This document shows, piece after piece, positions 1 through 12,362 of a DNA stretch of 64,000 bases; the first letter of the stretch is position 1, and every line of letters starts with the position of its first letter. The stretch covers positions 1 through 64,000 of the forward strand of contig JALOTZ010000019.1 of the NCBI GenBank assembly GCA_025457615.1. Reading direction: 5' to 3'. A program made the translations under genes and the position numbers. This DNA comes from Verrucomicrobiota bacterium. Its GTDB lineage: Bacteria > Verrucomicrobiota > Verrucomicrobiia > Limisphaerales > DSYF01. Below the pieces are notes generated by a model. It saw only the letters and a list, made by a program, of their open reading frames with translations, ran no database searches and was not told the origin of the DNA.

Positions 1-816
1 GAGCAGATCGTCGGATTGATTCGAGACCCACCAGAGCGCGGCGCGTTCGCGCAGGAAGTAGCCGCGCAGATCGGGCAGGGGGAAAGCGGTTTCCTGGAAC
101 GCGAGTTCAGGCAACTCGACGCGGACCGGCACCGGTGGTGCGGGAAGACGTTCGATCCGTGCGGCGGCCGGGGTTGGTCGAACCGGCTCGGTTGTGTGCC
201 TGGCTGTCTTGCGTGCGGCGGCGGCGCGTTGCTCGCGTTGACGGCGCTGCTCGGCGAGGCGGGCCATCGCTTCCTGTCGGCGTTCCTCCGCTTCGGTTCG
301 CTTTTGTTCCTTGCGCAGTTGGCGGCGTTCGTAACTTTCGAACTCGGCCAGTGCCACCGGATCAGTTTGCGACATCACCCGCCCCGGCGGTGAGAACTGG
401 AATCGCAACGCCTCAGCCATGCCCACCAAATTGTTCTCCACCCAGGCGAGCGGGGACTCGCGTGGTCCGAACGGCGGTTCCTGATCGATGATCGGCTTGT
501 CCCCGCGCGGATTGGGCTTAATCCAGAACCCGGTGAAGGTGCTGCCGTTGGGGGGGAACTGCTTGATCCAGGTGTTGAGTTTGGCGCGAATGGAATTGCG
601 ATGGAACGAGGTCACCGACGCCTGCTGTTGCCCGTTGCTCTCCAGGGTCCAGGTCAATTGTTCCCCCCCGGTGACCCGCACCAGCACTCGGGCAACCACG
701 CCTCGATCCCGTGGGGACCTCCAGACCAACTCGGCAAGGTTTTTGACTTGGTCGAAGGTCACGCGCAAGCTCAGCGGCGCGGAATCCAGACTCGATGAAC
801 CTTGCGTGTGCGGCAT
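1..816 (-). CDS. hypothetical protein, partial (C-terminus beyond left edge)
   Basis: Manual minus-strand translation from ATG at 816 is open to base 1: MPHTQGSSSLDSAPLSLRVTFDQVKNLAELVWRSPRDRGVVARVLVRVTGG...WIKQFPPNGSTFTGFWIKPNPRGDKPIIDQEPPFGPRESPLAWVENN... followed by a charged Arg/Gln/Glu-rich segment. It has no stop in the window, so it is absent from the ORF track. Confidence 0.7.
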   Translation of the reverse strand, partial: MPHTQGSSSLDSAPLSLRVTFDQVKNLAELVWRSPRDRGVVARVLVRVTGGEQLTWTLESNGQQQASVTSFHRNSIRAKLNTWIKQFPPNGSTFTGFWIKPNPRGDKPIIDQEPPFGPRESPLAWVENNLVGMAEALRFQFSPPGRVMSQTDPVALAEFESYERRQLRKEQKRTEAEERRQEAMARLAEQRRQREQRAAAARKTARHTTEPVRPTPAAARIERLPAPPVPVRVELPELAFQETAFPLPDLRGYFLRERAALWWVSNQSDDLL

Positions 817-1367
817 CCGGGAAAGGGTGCGGAATCCTTTGCGACCGAAGCAACGGAAAAGGCGGCGGGGGCGGGCACGCGAACGCCTTGGAAATCTGGA
901 GCGCAAAATTCATTCCGCCCCGCTGGCAGACTGAAGTCCACGCGCGGCTGGACAGCAAAGGTGCGTCACCATGGAAATCAAGGCCCAGTCCCGGGTGGGG
1001 GAACTTGTCCGAGCGCAACAGTGACAACCGCGCCTCGCGCAAGGCTTGGGGGCGCGCGCTCCTGCTCCTATCTTACCGGTTCAAGGTGGATAAGATTCAG
1101 GCGAACGATGATTGTGAAGTTGCGCCGGAGTGGTGAGCTTGCCTGTGGGAAAGCGCCAGAGGGCTGGCGCAGTCCAAAACCTGGCGGATTCTCGGACGCC
1201 CCCAAGTTGCGCGAAGCGTCCTGGACTGCGGCAGTCCTCTGCCGCTTTTCAACGCGCCCATTCCTCCCCCAACGGCAACCCAGGCGCATGGATGACTTTG
1301 AGGCTGCTCCAGGCACCCGACGATTCGTGGTGGACGAACTCGGGTAGGTTTCCCTAGCGTTTGCCTC

Positions 1368-1871
1368 ATGAATCCATCCGGCGCCGATCTGCGGAAGCTG
1401 TCGCCCGAACAACTCGAACAACTCGGCCAGGACAGCCTGCGCGAACATCTGCTGGCCCAGGCCGTGGTGGCACATCAAAAGTACTGCCCGCTGACCTTCG
1501 ACAAGCTCGACGCCCTGCTGCACGACCCGGACTGCGTGCGTTACCCGGTCCGGCTGGTTTACGAGTTCGGGGAGATGGCCCCGCACCAGTTCGCCCAGCC
1601 GGATGTGGATCCCCGAAGCCAGGACCAAGGCGGACGGGTGCTGTATCTGCGACCCCTGTTGCGGGACCACCCGGACAAGGTGGTGCTGGCGGTGGCCTAC
1701 ATGATTCCCCTGATCAACTACGGCCAGATCATAAACGACGATCACTGTTGCCTTTACGGCGCCACCCTTCTGGGCCGGCTCGAATCGGAGTTCTACCGCG
1801 AGATCTGCGCCTTGGCCGACTTGGTCGGCGCCGAGATGCGTGTGCAACCTGAAGCCCGGCCCTGCACGTAG
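1368..1871 (+). CDS. conserved-looking hypothetical protein
   Basis: 167 aa ORF of well-behaved composition (MNPSGADLRKLSPEQLEQLGQDSLREHLLAQAVVAHQKYCPLTFDKLDALL...); the overlapping antisense ORF is low-complexity. Confidence 0.7.
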   Translation: MNPSGADLRKLSPEQLEQLGQDSLREHLLAQAVVAHQKYCPLTFDKLDALLHDPDCVRYPVRLVYEFGEMAPHQFAQPDVDPRSQDQGGRVLYLRPLLRDHPDKVVLAVAYMIPLINYGQIINDDHCCLYGATLLGRLESEFYREICALADLVGAEMRVQPEARPCT

Positions 1872-2214
1872 GCCGGGGACTTCGAGCCAAAGCCTGGGGT
1901 TTCTCAAGTGAATGCTCTCGGGACGCCGGCTTCAATCGGCGGCAGGCTTCCGATTGTGCCGTGGTTTGCACAGGCCTCGATGCCCGTCCGGCTGGCGCGG
2001 GTTGCTACCAAATGGATCTCGCGTTCCTGCGCGCTTTTCCCAGCCCATCGAGCCGCCCACACTCTGGCCCAAGCCAGAACCCGAGATTTGCCTCTGTGAA
2101 TAGCTGTGAATAACTTTGTGTTGCCTTCTCAAAGATGGGTGGGACGGTAAACCCAGCAGTAAAACCGTAACCCTTAGCAGCACGGAAGTAATCCGTTCAA
2201 ACCGCAGGTGACTT

Positions 2215-2952
2215 ATGACGAAAGAATTTAGCAAGTGCAGTGCCTTCATGGGACTTTCCTTGGGCGTTGCTCTCTACATCGCTGGTTCGGCAACCCTTCC
2301 GGCGGATATTCCCACCATAATCGCCTATAAGGCGAATGCGCCGCAGGGAGCGGTGACCAATGCGTTTTCGGCTGGTGATTTCCAACAGACTTCGGAGGGC
2401 CTGCTGGCGTTGACTCATTCCGTCACAAACGCGGGAATTTGGGGTGGGACTGCGGATTTTGCGGTTCAAGAGCTTAGGTACGACCTGGATCCGATCGTCT
2501 ATAACAACATCCTGATGTGGAATAATTCGGCGGTTGATCAGGCGTACGTCGTCACGATCACCCTACCAACCACGTTCGCGGCACCGAACCAGATTCGCGG
2601 GAGCATTGACACCTCGGTTATCGGCACCGGTACGCTAATCTCGGCCCCGGTGGGCGGTGCGATCTACTCGGCCTTGATTGATGGCAACTTGGTCGAAACC
2701 CTCCAAGATTATCCCTTCACCTTGGGAACGTCGCAGCCCGCTACCAGTTCCTCGGCCGCATTCGGTTGGGATCTGAGCAATATCCCGGTCAACACCTCGA
2801 TTGGAATCAGGCTGGAATTCACCCTGTCACCGGGCGATTACGCCGCGATTATCAGCGACTTCGAGGTGGTGGACGTGATTCCCGAGCCCAGCACGTTCGC
2901 TCTGCTTGGTCTTGGGTTCATGACACTGGCCATGGCTCGCCGGCGCGCCTGA
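2215..2952 (+). CDS. PEP-CTERM sorting domain-containing secreted protein
   Basis: Hydrophobic N-terminal signal; C-terminus VIPEPSTFALLGLGFMTLAMARRRA is a canonical PEP-CTERM signal (PEPS motif, TM helix, basic tail). Confidence 0.9.
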   Translation: MTKEFSKCSAFMGLSLGVALYIAGSATLPADIPTIIAYKANAPQGAVTNAFSAGDFQQTSEGLLALTHSVTNAGIWGGTADFAVQELRYDLDPIVYNNILMWNNSAVDQAYVVTITLPTTFAAPNQIRGSIDTSVIGTGTLISAPVGGAIYSALIDGNLVETLQDYPFTLGTSQPATSSSAAFGWDLSNIPVNTSIGIRLEFTLSPGDYAAIISDFEVVDVIPEPSTFALLGLGFMTLAMARRRA

Positions 2953-2975
2953 ACTGTTCACCCCTTTCGCATCAG

Positions 2976-3008
2976 CCCGTCAACCACCTTCCGGTTGGCG
3001 GGTTTTTT
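2976..3008 (+). terminator. Rho-independent terminator
   Basis: CCCGTCAACC-ACCTTCC-GGTTGGCGGG stem-loop followed by TTTTTT, 24 bp after the PEP-CTERM stop. Confidence 0.85.
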
Positions 3009-3354
3009 GTTTTTCGAACCAGCCAGGCCCGGGGATTTACCGGTGTGCGCTCCGCATTCGTTGTTCTGGCTTTCCGGGCCGACTTGAGCAAGCTTGGAGT
3101 CGTTCAAACCAAACCCAGTTGAGTTTGAGCCACCAAGATCCGGGCGCGCCGCCCACGGACCACCGCTGCGAAGACTTCCTTTCTCCGCCCCAGACTGTCC
3201 CGGACAATTGCGAACTCCCGTGCCCCCTTTTCTGCCGCCTGGAGCACAAGGTTGCAGACGGCTGATTGGGAGAACCATGCAATCAAGGCGGTGATGGCCG
3301 GGTGGTCGTGAAGGGCTGTCGATTGGTGGCGAGTGGTCGAATCGAGCCCCCAAA

Positions 3355-3387
3355 CGCAGACCGCCCCGGCTTCCCGGGGCGGCTGCG
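3355..3387 (-). terminator. strong hairpin downstream of ppdK, putative terminator
   Basis: CGCAG-A-CCGCCCCGG-CTTC-CCGGGGCGG-CTGCG; a short T-run follows on the minus strand. Confidence 0.55.
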
Positions 3388-3435
3388 TGAACCCAATAAG
3401 GGGCGGTGAGACCCGGCCCCGCATTGAGAAAGGTC

Positions 3436-6177
<2,742 letters not shown>

Positions 6178-6382
6178 AGAATAGTGTAGGTGTCGTGCTT
6201 AGATTTCCTGGGAAATGTCCTCAGAAAAGGTGAGCAATTCTAAGGACCTCCGAACCGCTGTCAACGCATGTTTCCCCCTGCCCACCCATTCTGGCCCGGC
6301 GCGGCTCCCTGCGCCGCAGCACCCCCGCCGCGGAAGGCGATTCTCGATATTCCAGCGACCTGATTCCAGGCGAAGCGGCTGC

Positions 6383-6431
6383 GGGTCGCCCGTCCTCCGT
6401 GGCAGAGCCACTGCGGAGGGTGGACGGACCC
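6383..6431. repeat. long imperfect palindrome / hairpin upstream of metH
   Basis: GGGTCGCCCGTCCTCCGTGGC-AGA-GCCACTGCGGAGGGTGGACGGACCC; arms pair as GGGT/ACCC, CCGTCC/GGACGG, CCTCCG/CGGAGG and TGGC/GCCA. Confidence 0.6.
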
Positions 6432-6492
6432 GCGCTCCAAATGAGAAGGGCTGGCCCCCGGCAACCCGGCGGGGCACTCCCACGGGCAGCGT

Positions 6493-6518
6493 TCATATCT
6501 ACGCATCTCGATATGATG
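6493..6518. promoter_or_regulatory. inverted repeats in metH leader (candidate operator or RNA stem)
   Basis: TCATATC-N10-GATATGA with an overlapping CATC-TCGATAT-GATG; AT-rich island in a GC-rich leader, 42-67 nt before the metH ATG. Confidence 0.4.
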
Positions 6519-6559
6519 ATTTGACAAGGTGGAATTCCTCCTTAGGCTTTGACCCCTAA

Positions 6560-9500
6560 ATGAATGCAGCCACCAGCCAGAGGGACCGGGGCGCGACCGA
6601 GGCGCTCCGCGCCCTGTTGCGTGAGCGCATTGTGGTGCTGGACGGGGCGATGGGCACGGTGCTGCAGGGGTACAAGCTGGATGAAGCCGCCTTCCGGGGC
6701 GAGCGCTTCGCCGATTGGACCGGCAAGGATCTCAAGGGCAATAACGAACTGCTCCAATTAACCCGGCCGGAGGTCATCGAAGAGGTGCATCGCCGCTATC
6801 TCGAGGCGGGCGCCGACATCATCGAGACCAACACCTTCTCGGCCACGACCATCGGCCAGCATGATTTCTTCTTCCGGCATGCCGAGGGGCGGAAGGATCA
6901 GGCCTATTTCGATCAAGTCATCAACGACCCCACCCTGCGGGAGCTGGCCCGGGACCTGAACCTGGCCGGCGTCAGGGTGGCGCGCAAAGCCGCCGACGAA
7001 GTCGCTGCGCGGACCCGCCAGCGGCGGTTCGTCGCGGGCACCATCGGTCCCCTGCCCGTCACCTGTTCCCTGTCACCGGACGTGAACGACCCTGGTTTCC
7101 GCTCCGTCCGGTTTACCCAGCTTTGCCAGGCTTACCGCGAACAAGTCGAGTCCTTGCTGGACGGAGGTGTCGATCTGTTGCTCGTGGAAACGATCTTCGA
7201 CACGCTCAACGCCAAAGCCGCGTTGTTCGCCATCGAAGAGGTCTTCGCCGCCAGAGCCCTCCGCGCTCCGCACGCCGCGTTCCGCGTTCCAATCATGATT
7301 TCCGGCACGATCACCGACCGGGCCGGCCGCACCCTGAGCGGACAGACGGTCGAAGCGTTCTGGAATTCCGTGGCCCACGCCAATCCAATCAGCGTCGGGT
7401 TCAACTGCGCGTTGGGACCGGACCTGCTACGGCCCTACGTGGAGGAGATCGCGCGCCTGGCGGACACGCAGGTCTGCATCTATCCCAATGCGGGCCTGCC
7501 GGATCCCCTCTCCCGCACCGGTTTTCCGGAGACGCCGGAAACACTCGCCCCGCAGATCCGCGGCTGGGCGGAGAACGGCTGGCTGAACATCGTGGGCGGC
7601 TGCTGCGGCACCACGCCGGACCATATCCGGGCCATAGCCGAGGCGATCCGCGGCCTGCCGCCCCGAGCCATCCCCCACCGGGAGCCGGCCCTGCGGCTCA
7701 GCGGCATGGAGGCCTTCACCCAGACTCCGGAATCGAACTTCCTTAACATCGGCGAGCGCACCAACGTGGCCGGGTCACCCAAGTTCAAGAAACTGATCCT
7801 CGACGGGCATTTCGAGGAATCCTTGTCCATCGCCAAGCAGCAGGTGGAGAACGGGGCCCAGGTCATCGACGTCTGCATGGACGAGGGCATGCTCGATGGC
7901 GCGGCCGCCATGACGCGCTTCCTCAACATGGTCGCGTCCGAGCCGGACATCGCCAGGGTGCCCGTGATGGTGGACTCGTCAAAATGGAGCGTGCTTGAAG
8001 CCGGCCTGCGCGTCCTCCAGGGCAAGGGCATCGTCAATTCCATCTCGCTCAAGGAGGGCGAGGACAGGTTCCTGGAACAGGCCCGCCTGGTACGGCGCTA
8101 CGGCGCGGCAGTGGTGGTGATGGCCTTTGACGAGCGGGGGCAGTCCGATTCGTTCGAGCGGCGGATCGAAGTCTGCAAACGCAGTTACGACCTTCTGGTG
8201 GAAAAGGCCGGCTTCCCGCCGCAGGACATCATCTTCGACCCGAACGTTCTCACGGTGGGCACCGGCATCGAGGAACACAACAACTACGCGGTGGATTTCA
8301 TCCGGGCCACCCACTGGATCAAACACCATCTGCCCCATGCCAAGGTGAGCGGGGGCATCAGCAATGTGAGTTTCAGCTTCCGCGGGAACAACGCGGTGCG
8401 CGAAGCCATGCACTCGGCTTTCCTCTTCCATGCCATCCAGGCCGGATTGGACATGGGCATTGTCAACCCGGGCATGCTGGCGGTTTATGAAGAGATCGAG
8501 CCCGAACTGCGCGAACTCGTGGAGGACGTCCTGCTGAACCGGCGCGCCGAGGCCACGGAGCGACTCGTGAATTTCGGCGAACGGCTCAAGTCCCAGGCGT
8601 CCCAGGCATCGCAGGAGCCACAGACCGAGGCCTGGCGCCGTGAAGCGGTCGAAAAGCGTCTGGAGCACGCGCTGGTCAAGGGCATCGACACCTACATCCA
8701 CGAAGACACCGAGGAAGCCCGCGCCAAGCTCGGCAAGCCCCTCCTCGTGATCGAAGGGCCGCTCATGAACGGCATGAATGTGGTCGGCGACCTGTTCGGC
8801 TCCGGAAAGATGTTCCTGCCCCAGGTGGTCAAGTCTGCCCGGGTGATGAAGAAGGCGGTGGCCTATCTGACCCCGTTCATGGAAGCCGAGAAAGCCGCGC
8901 AAGCGGCAGCCGGCCAGGCGGTCAAGGCCCAGGGCAAGGTGCTCCTGGCCACCGTCAAGGGCGATGTCCACGACATCGGCAAGAACATCGTGGGCGTCGT
9001 CCTGGCCTGCAACAACTACGAGGTCATCGACCTGGGCGTCATGGTGCCCTGCGAAAAGATCCTGGAGATCGCCTCGAAGGAGCAGGTGGAAATCATCGGC
9101 CTGAGCGGGCTGATTACCCCATCCTTGGACGAGATGCAGCATGTGGCGCGCGAGATGGAACGCCTGGGATTCAAAGTCCCTCTGCTCATCGGCGGCGCCA
9201 CCACCAGCAAGGCCCACACGGCGGTCAAGATTGCCCCCAGCTATAGCGCACCCGTGGTGCACGTTCTCGATGCCAGCCGCGCCGTGCCGGTCGTCAGCAG
9301 CCTCATCTCGCCCGAGCTCAAGCCCGCCTTCGTGCAGCAGGTGCGCGAGGACTACGACAAGGCCCGCGCCGCCCACGGCGGCCAGCCGCAGAAGCTGCTC
9401 AGCCTCGATCAAGCCCGCGCCAACAAACCGAAGCTGAACTACACCGTCCTCCCCCACCCCGAGTTCACCGGCCTCCGGATCCTCACTTCCGGGCCCATCT

Positions 9501-10447
9501 CCGATCCCCGATCTCCCCTTTCCGAAATCCGTCTGGCAGACGTGGTTCCCTTCATCGACTGGACCCCGTTCTTCCACACCTGGGAGCTGCGCGGCGTTTA
9601 TCCCAAGATTCTCGATCACGAACGGCACGGCCAGGAAGCCCGCAGACTCTTTGCCGACGCCCAGGAACTCCTCGCTGAGATCGTCAGCCGGAACCTCCTC
9701 CAGCTCCGCGCCGTTTACGGCTTGTTCCCCGCCAACGCGGTCGGCGACGACGTGGAACTCTACACCGACGAGACCCGCACGCAGCCACTGGCCACCTTCC
9801 ACTTCCTGCGCCAGCAATTGGATAAGGAGGACGGCAGCCCGAACTGGTGCCTCGCGGACTTTGTGGCTCCGCGATCCTCCCCGATCTCCGATCTCAAGTC
9901 TCAGATTTCAACTCCCCCATCGCCCGCCCCCGCCGACCATATCGGCGCCTTCGCGGTGACGGCGGGCATCGGCCTGGACGACCTCGTCAAGCGCTTCAAG
10001 GCTGGACACGACGATTACAACGCCATCATGGCCGAGGCGCTCGCGGACCGTTTGGCCGAAGCCTTGGCCGAATACCTGCACAAGCGCGTACGCGACGAAT
10101 GGAGTTACGGCCGGACCGAACTGCTCGGCACCGAGGACCTGATCGCCGAGAAATATCTCGGCATCCGGCCCGCTGCGGGCTATCCCGCCTGCCCCGACCA
10201 CACGGAGAAGGGTATTCTCTGGGAACTGCTCGAGGTCGAGAAACACACCGGCATGAAACTCACCGAAAGCTTCGCCATGTGGCCCGGCAGCAGCGTCAGC
10301 GGACTCTACTTCGCCCACCCGGAGTCAAAATACTTCGCCGTCGGCAAACTCGATCGGAATCAACTCGAGGACTACGCCCGGCGCAAGGGCAAGACGGTGG
10401 AAGAGATGGAGCGCTGGCTCGGCCCCTGGCTCGGCTACACGCCGTGA
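6560..10447 (+). CDS. metH: cobalamin-dependent methionine synthase
   Basis: 1295 aa; Hcy domain ([11 protein letters not shown]), pterin domain ([15 protein letters not shown]), B12 domain ([14 protein letters not shown]), AdoMet activation domain ([14 protein letters not shown]). Confidence 0.98.
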   Translation: MNAATSQRDRGATEALRALLRERIVVLDGAMGTVLQGYKLDEAAFRGERFADWTGKDLKGNNELLQLTRPEVIEEVHRRYLEAGADIIETNTFSATTIGQHDFFFRHAEGRKDQAYFDQVINDPTLRELARDLNLAGVRVARKAADEVAARTRQRRFVAGTIGPLPVTCSLSPDVNDPGFRSVRFTQLCQAYREQVESLLDGGVDLLLVETIFDTLNAKAALFAIEEVFAARALRAPHAAFRVPIMISGTITDRAGRTLSGQTVEAFWNSVAHANPISVGFNCALGPDLLRPYVEEIARLADTQVCIYPNAGLPDPLSRTGFPETPETLAPQIRGWAENGWLNIVGGCCGTTPDHIRAIAEAIRGLPPRAIPHREPALRLSGMEAFTQTPESNFLNIGERTNVAGSPKFKKLILDGHFEESLSIAKQQVENGAQVIDVCMDEGMLDGAAAMTRFLNMVASEPDIARVPVMVDSSKWSVLEAGLRVLQGKGIVNSISLKEGEDRFLEQARLVRRYGAAVVVMAFDERGQSDSFERRIEVCKRSYDLLVEKAGFPPQDIIFDPNVLTVGTGIEEHNNYAVDFIRATHWIKHHLPHAKVSGGISNVSFSFRGNNAVREAMHSAFLFHAIQAGLDMGIVNPGMLAVYEEIEPELRELVEDVLLNRRAEATERLVNFGERLKSQASQASQEPQTEAWRREAVEKRLEHALVKGIDTYIHEDTEEARAKLGKPLLVIEGPLMNGMNVVGDLFGSGKMFLPQVVKSARVMKKAVAYLTPFMEAEKAAQAAAGQAVKAQGKVLLATVKGDVHDIGKNIVGVVLACNNYEVIDLGVMVPCEKILEIASKEQVEIIGLSGLITPSLDEMQHVAREMERLGFKVPLLIGGATTSKAHTAVKIAPSYSAPVVHVLDASRAVPVVSSLISPELKPAFVQQVREDYDKARAAHGGQPQKLLSLDQARANKPKLNYTVLPHPEFTGLRILTSGPISDPRSPLSEIRLADVVPFIDWTPFFHTWELRGVYPKILDHERHGQEARRLFADAQELLAEIVSRNLLQLRAVYGLFPANAVGDDVELYTDETRTQPLATFHFLRQQLDKEDGSPNWCLADFVAPRSSPISDLKSQISTPPSPAPADHIGAFAVTAGIGLDDLVKRFKAGHDDYNAIMAEALADRLAEALAEYLHKRVRDEWSYGRTELLGTEDLIAEKYLGIRPAAGYPACPDHTEKGILWELLEVEKHTGMKLTESFAMWPGSSVSGLYFAHPESKYFAVGKLDRNQLEDYARRKGKTVEEMERWLGPWLGYTP

Positions 10448-11563
10448 GCCGGGACTGCCGGCTGCCTCCCATGACCCGCCTGGAAAAGTAACTGAGCATA
10501 GCTCACGTAAACCCCAGCGCGCGGCGTCCTTCTTCCCGGTCGTCCTTGTTGCTTTTGTCCTTAACGTGTCCGCCGCCCCGCGCCCGACCTGGCCGCCGTG
10601 GCTGTAGCCAGAGCTGGCGCTCCACCGCTTCGACGAGTTGGAGTGGCATCCACCCATGCGCACCAATTTGAACCACATTAAGTGGCCCACGCGACTCAGG
10701 AATCAATAAGTCGAAGACGTCCATTCGACAATCCGACCCAATAACTGCACTTCTTACAACGGCACTGCGGCACTTAACACGTGCACACCGTCCTTATCCC
10801 GGCAACTCCTTGGGTTGGCTCAGGAACACACGCCCATCTCCGAGCCCCAACAGTGGCCACCCGCCGTACGCCAAAGTAACTGTTACCCGGGAGGGTGATA
10901 CCTAGCCCCAGGTAGGCGCTCATGGTTTGACTGTGATCATCGCTGACGCATATTGGTGGTGATGCTGCGATCGGCCAGCAGCGGCAAGGGGTCGCAGTGT
11001 GGCGAGGAGTGGCTGCTCACTTGTCTCGTCCTTTCAGACAGGGCGAAGCGTTTCGGACGTAGAGATTGGGGTCTTGGCATCAATCGTCGCCCTGTCATTG
11101 ACGGCATGACCTGTTGGACATAGGTTCACGCTGTTGGCGGCAACCACGGGAAGTCGGGCACTAGTTAGGCAAGGGTTCGTAGGACGTGCACCATCTCCGC
11201 CCGCTGTTGAATGCGAACTCATTCAACACTGCATTCTGCCTTCTGAAATCCGACATCCTCTCGCCCCGGTGTCTACGGATGTCACACCCCTCCTGATAGA
11301 ATCGGCGCATGAAAAATCCAGAGGACCGCACCTCGCGCCGGAGTTTCCTGGGGTTCCTGGCCAGGTTGCCGCTGGTCCCCGCATGCCTGCTCGCACCCAA
11401 GGCTCGGGCACTGTCGCCTGCCGCACCCCGTGCCTGCCTGATGAACGATTGTCCCATTGCGGGCTACCAATCGTTGAGTGCGATAGCCTTTGAGACGGCC
11501 AAAAGGCTTGCAGACAAACTTCGGTTCCGGCAAAAGGAAGCAACGCCAGAGAACATCCCGATC

Positions 11564-11785
11564 ATGAAGACGCCGAGCTTGTTCTGCCGTGTTCTCTGCT
11601 GTTACTTCTCAGCCCACCTGGCGTTGCCCTCAGGTGTCCTGGCCCAGACACCCTTCTACCTGGACCCGCCCACCTTCCCAGCCACGAACACGGTGCGGGT
11701 GACGGTGGCGGACGCGCCGACCAACGTGGCGGTGACGGTCTATTCGACAAAGACAAGGCAACTTTCTGGTCGCTCCCAATGCTAG
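11564..11785 (+). pseudogene. N-terminal head of an RHS/YD-repeat secreted protein, truncated
   Basis: MKTPSLFCRVLCCYFSAHLALPSGVLAQTPFYLDPPTFPATNTVRVTVADAPTNVAVTVYST, then abrupt loss of frame. Confidence 0.5.
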
Positions 11786-12063
11786 CACCGCAAGAGACAG
11801 GCGTGACGGCTGCTCAAGTTAGACAAGGCTTGGCAGCCTTGCGTGCCGCAGTTGATGCGGACTTAACAGAGATGTCATTCCCGAGGAGCTTGGATCGCGA
11901 TCTGAACCGCGCGATTGTGCAAATGAGTGAGCGTCTAACGCCAATGGTGGCTGGAGGAGGTGTGGTGCAAGGGGGCAATGTGCTAAGGGAACATGTTGGT
12001 GCTGGGCGTTACGCCTTCAGGTTAGATCTCGAGAACCTCAGAGGACACAACTTGCGACAATGA
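11779..12063 (+). CDS. possible orphan C-terminal tip of a polymorphic (RHS) toxin
   Basis: Frame is open upstream (FDKDKATFWSLP-MLAPQETGV...), joined out of frame to the RHS head; ATGA overlap with the next small ORF. Confidence 0.4.
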   Translation: MLAPQETGVTAAQVRQGLAALRAAVDADLTEMSFPRSLDRDLNRAIVQMSERLTPMVAGGGVVQGGNVLREHVGAGRYAFRLDLENLRGHNLRQ

Positions 12064-12362
12064 AAGAACACAGCCTTGACCATCAAATGCTGCTCCTGTG
12101 GTTGGACCTGTCATCTGCAACGAAAGCTTATGCGGAGGCCAACGATCTAGTTTTGTCCGATATCGAACCTTGGAAGTGTGAGTCCGATGCCATTCAACTA
12201 ATTTGGCAAAAAATCACGCACCCCGACCATCTAGGGTATTTGCATGATCACCTTAGGTGCGTTCAAGAGCAGGAGACCAATCCAAGGCTTAAAGCAATTC
12301 TCGTGAGGCGGGCTCAAGCTGCATTGGACGACTGCATGCTACGCTGCAAGACTGCGCAATGA
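12060..12362 (+). CDS. hypothetical small protein, candidate immunity protein
   Basis: 100 aa, start overlaps the upstream stop by 4 nt (ATGA); lower GC than neighbours; lies between RHS fragments. Confidence 0.45.
   Translation: MKEHSLDHQMLLLWLDLSSATKAYAEANDLVLSDIEPWKCESDAIQLIWQKITHPDHLGYLHDHLRCVQEQETNPRLKAILVRRAQAALDDCMLRCKTAQ

Noticed and set aside
1068-1907. 279-aa minus-strand ORF overlapping the 1368-1871 gene
   Set aside because: Shadow-like composition; the plus-strand 167-aa protein looks more natural.
7979-9817. 612-aa minus-strand ORF inside metH
   Set aside because: Shadow ORF of the GC-rich metH; no family-like motifs.
10448-11300. Possible small genes after metH (e.g. 10503-10724 minus)
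   Set aside because: No motif, no good composition; treated as intergenic or decayed sequence adjoining the RHS debris.
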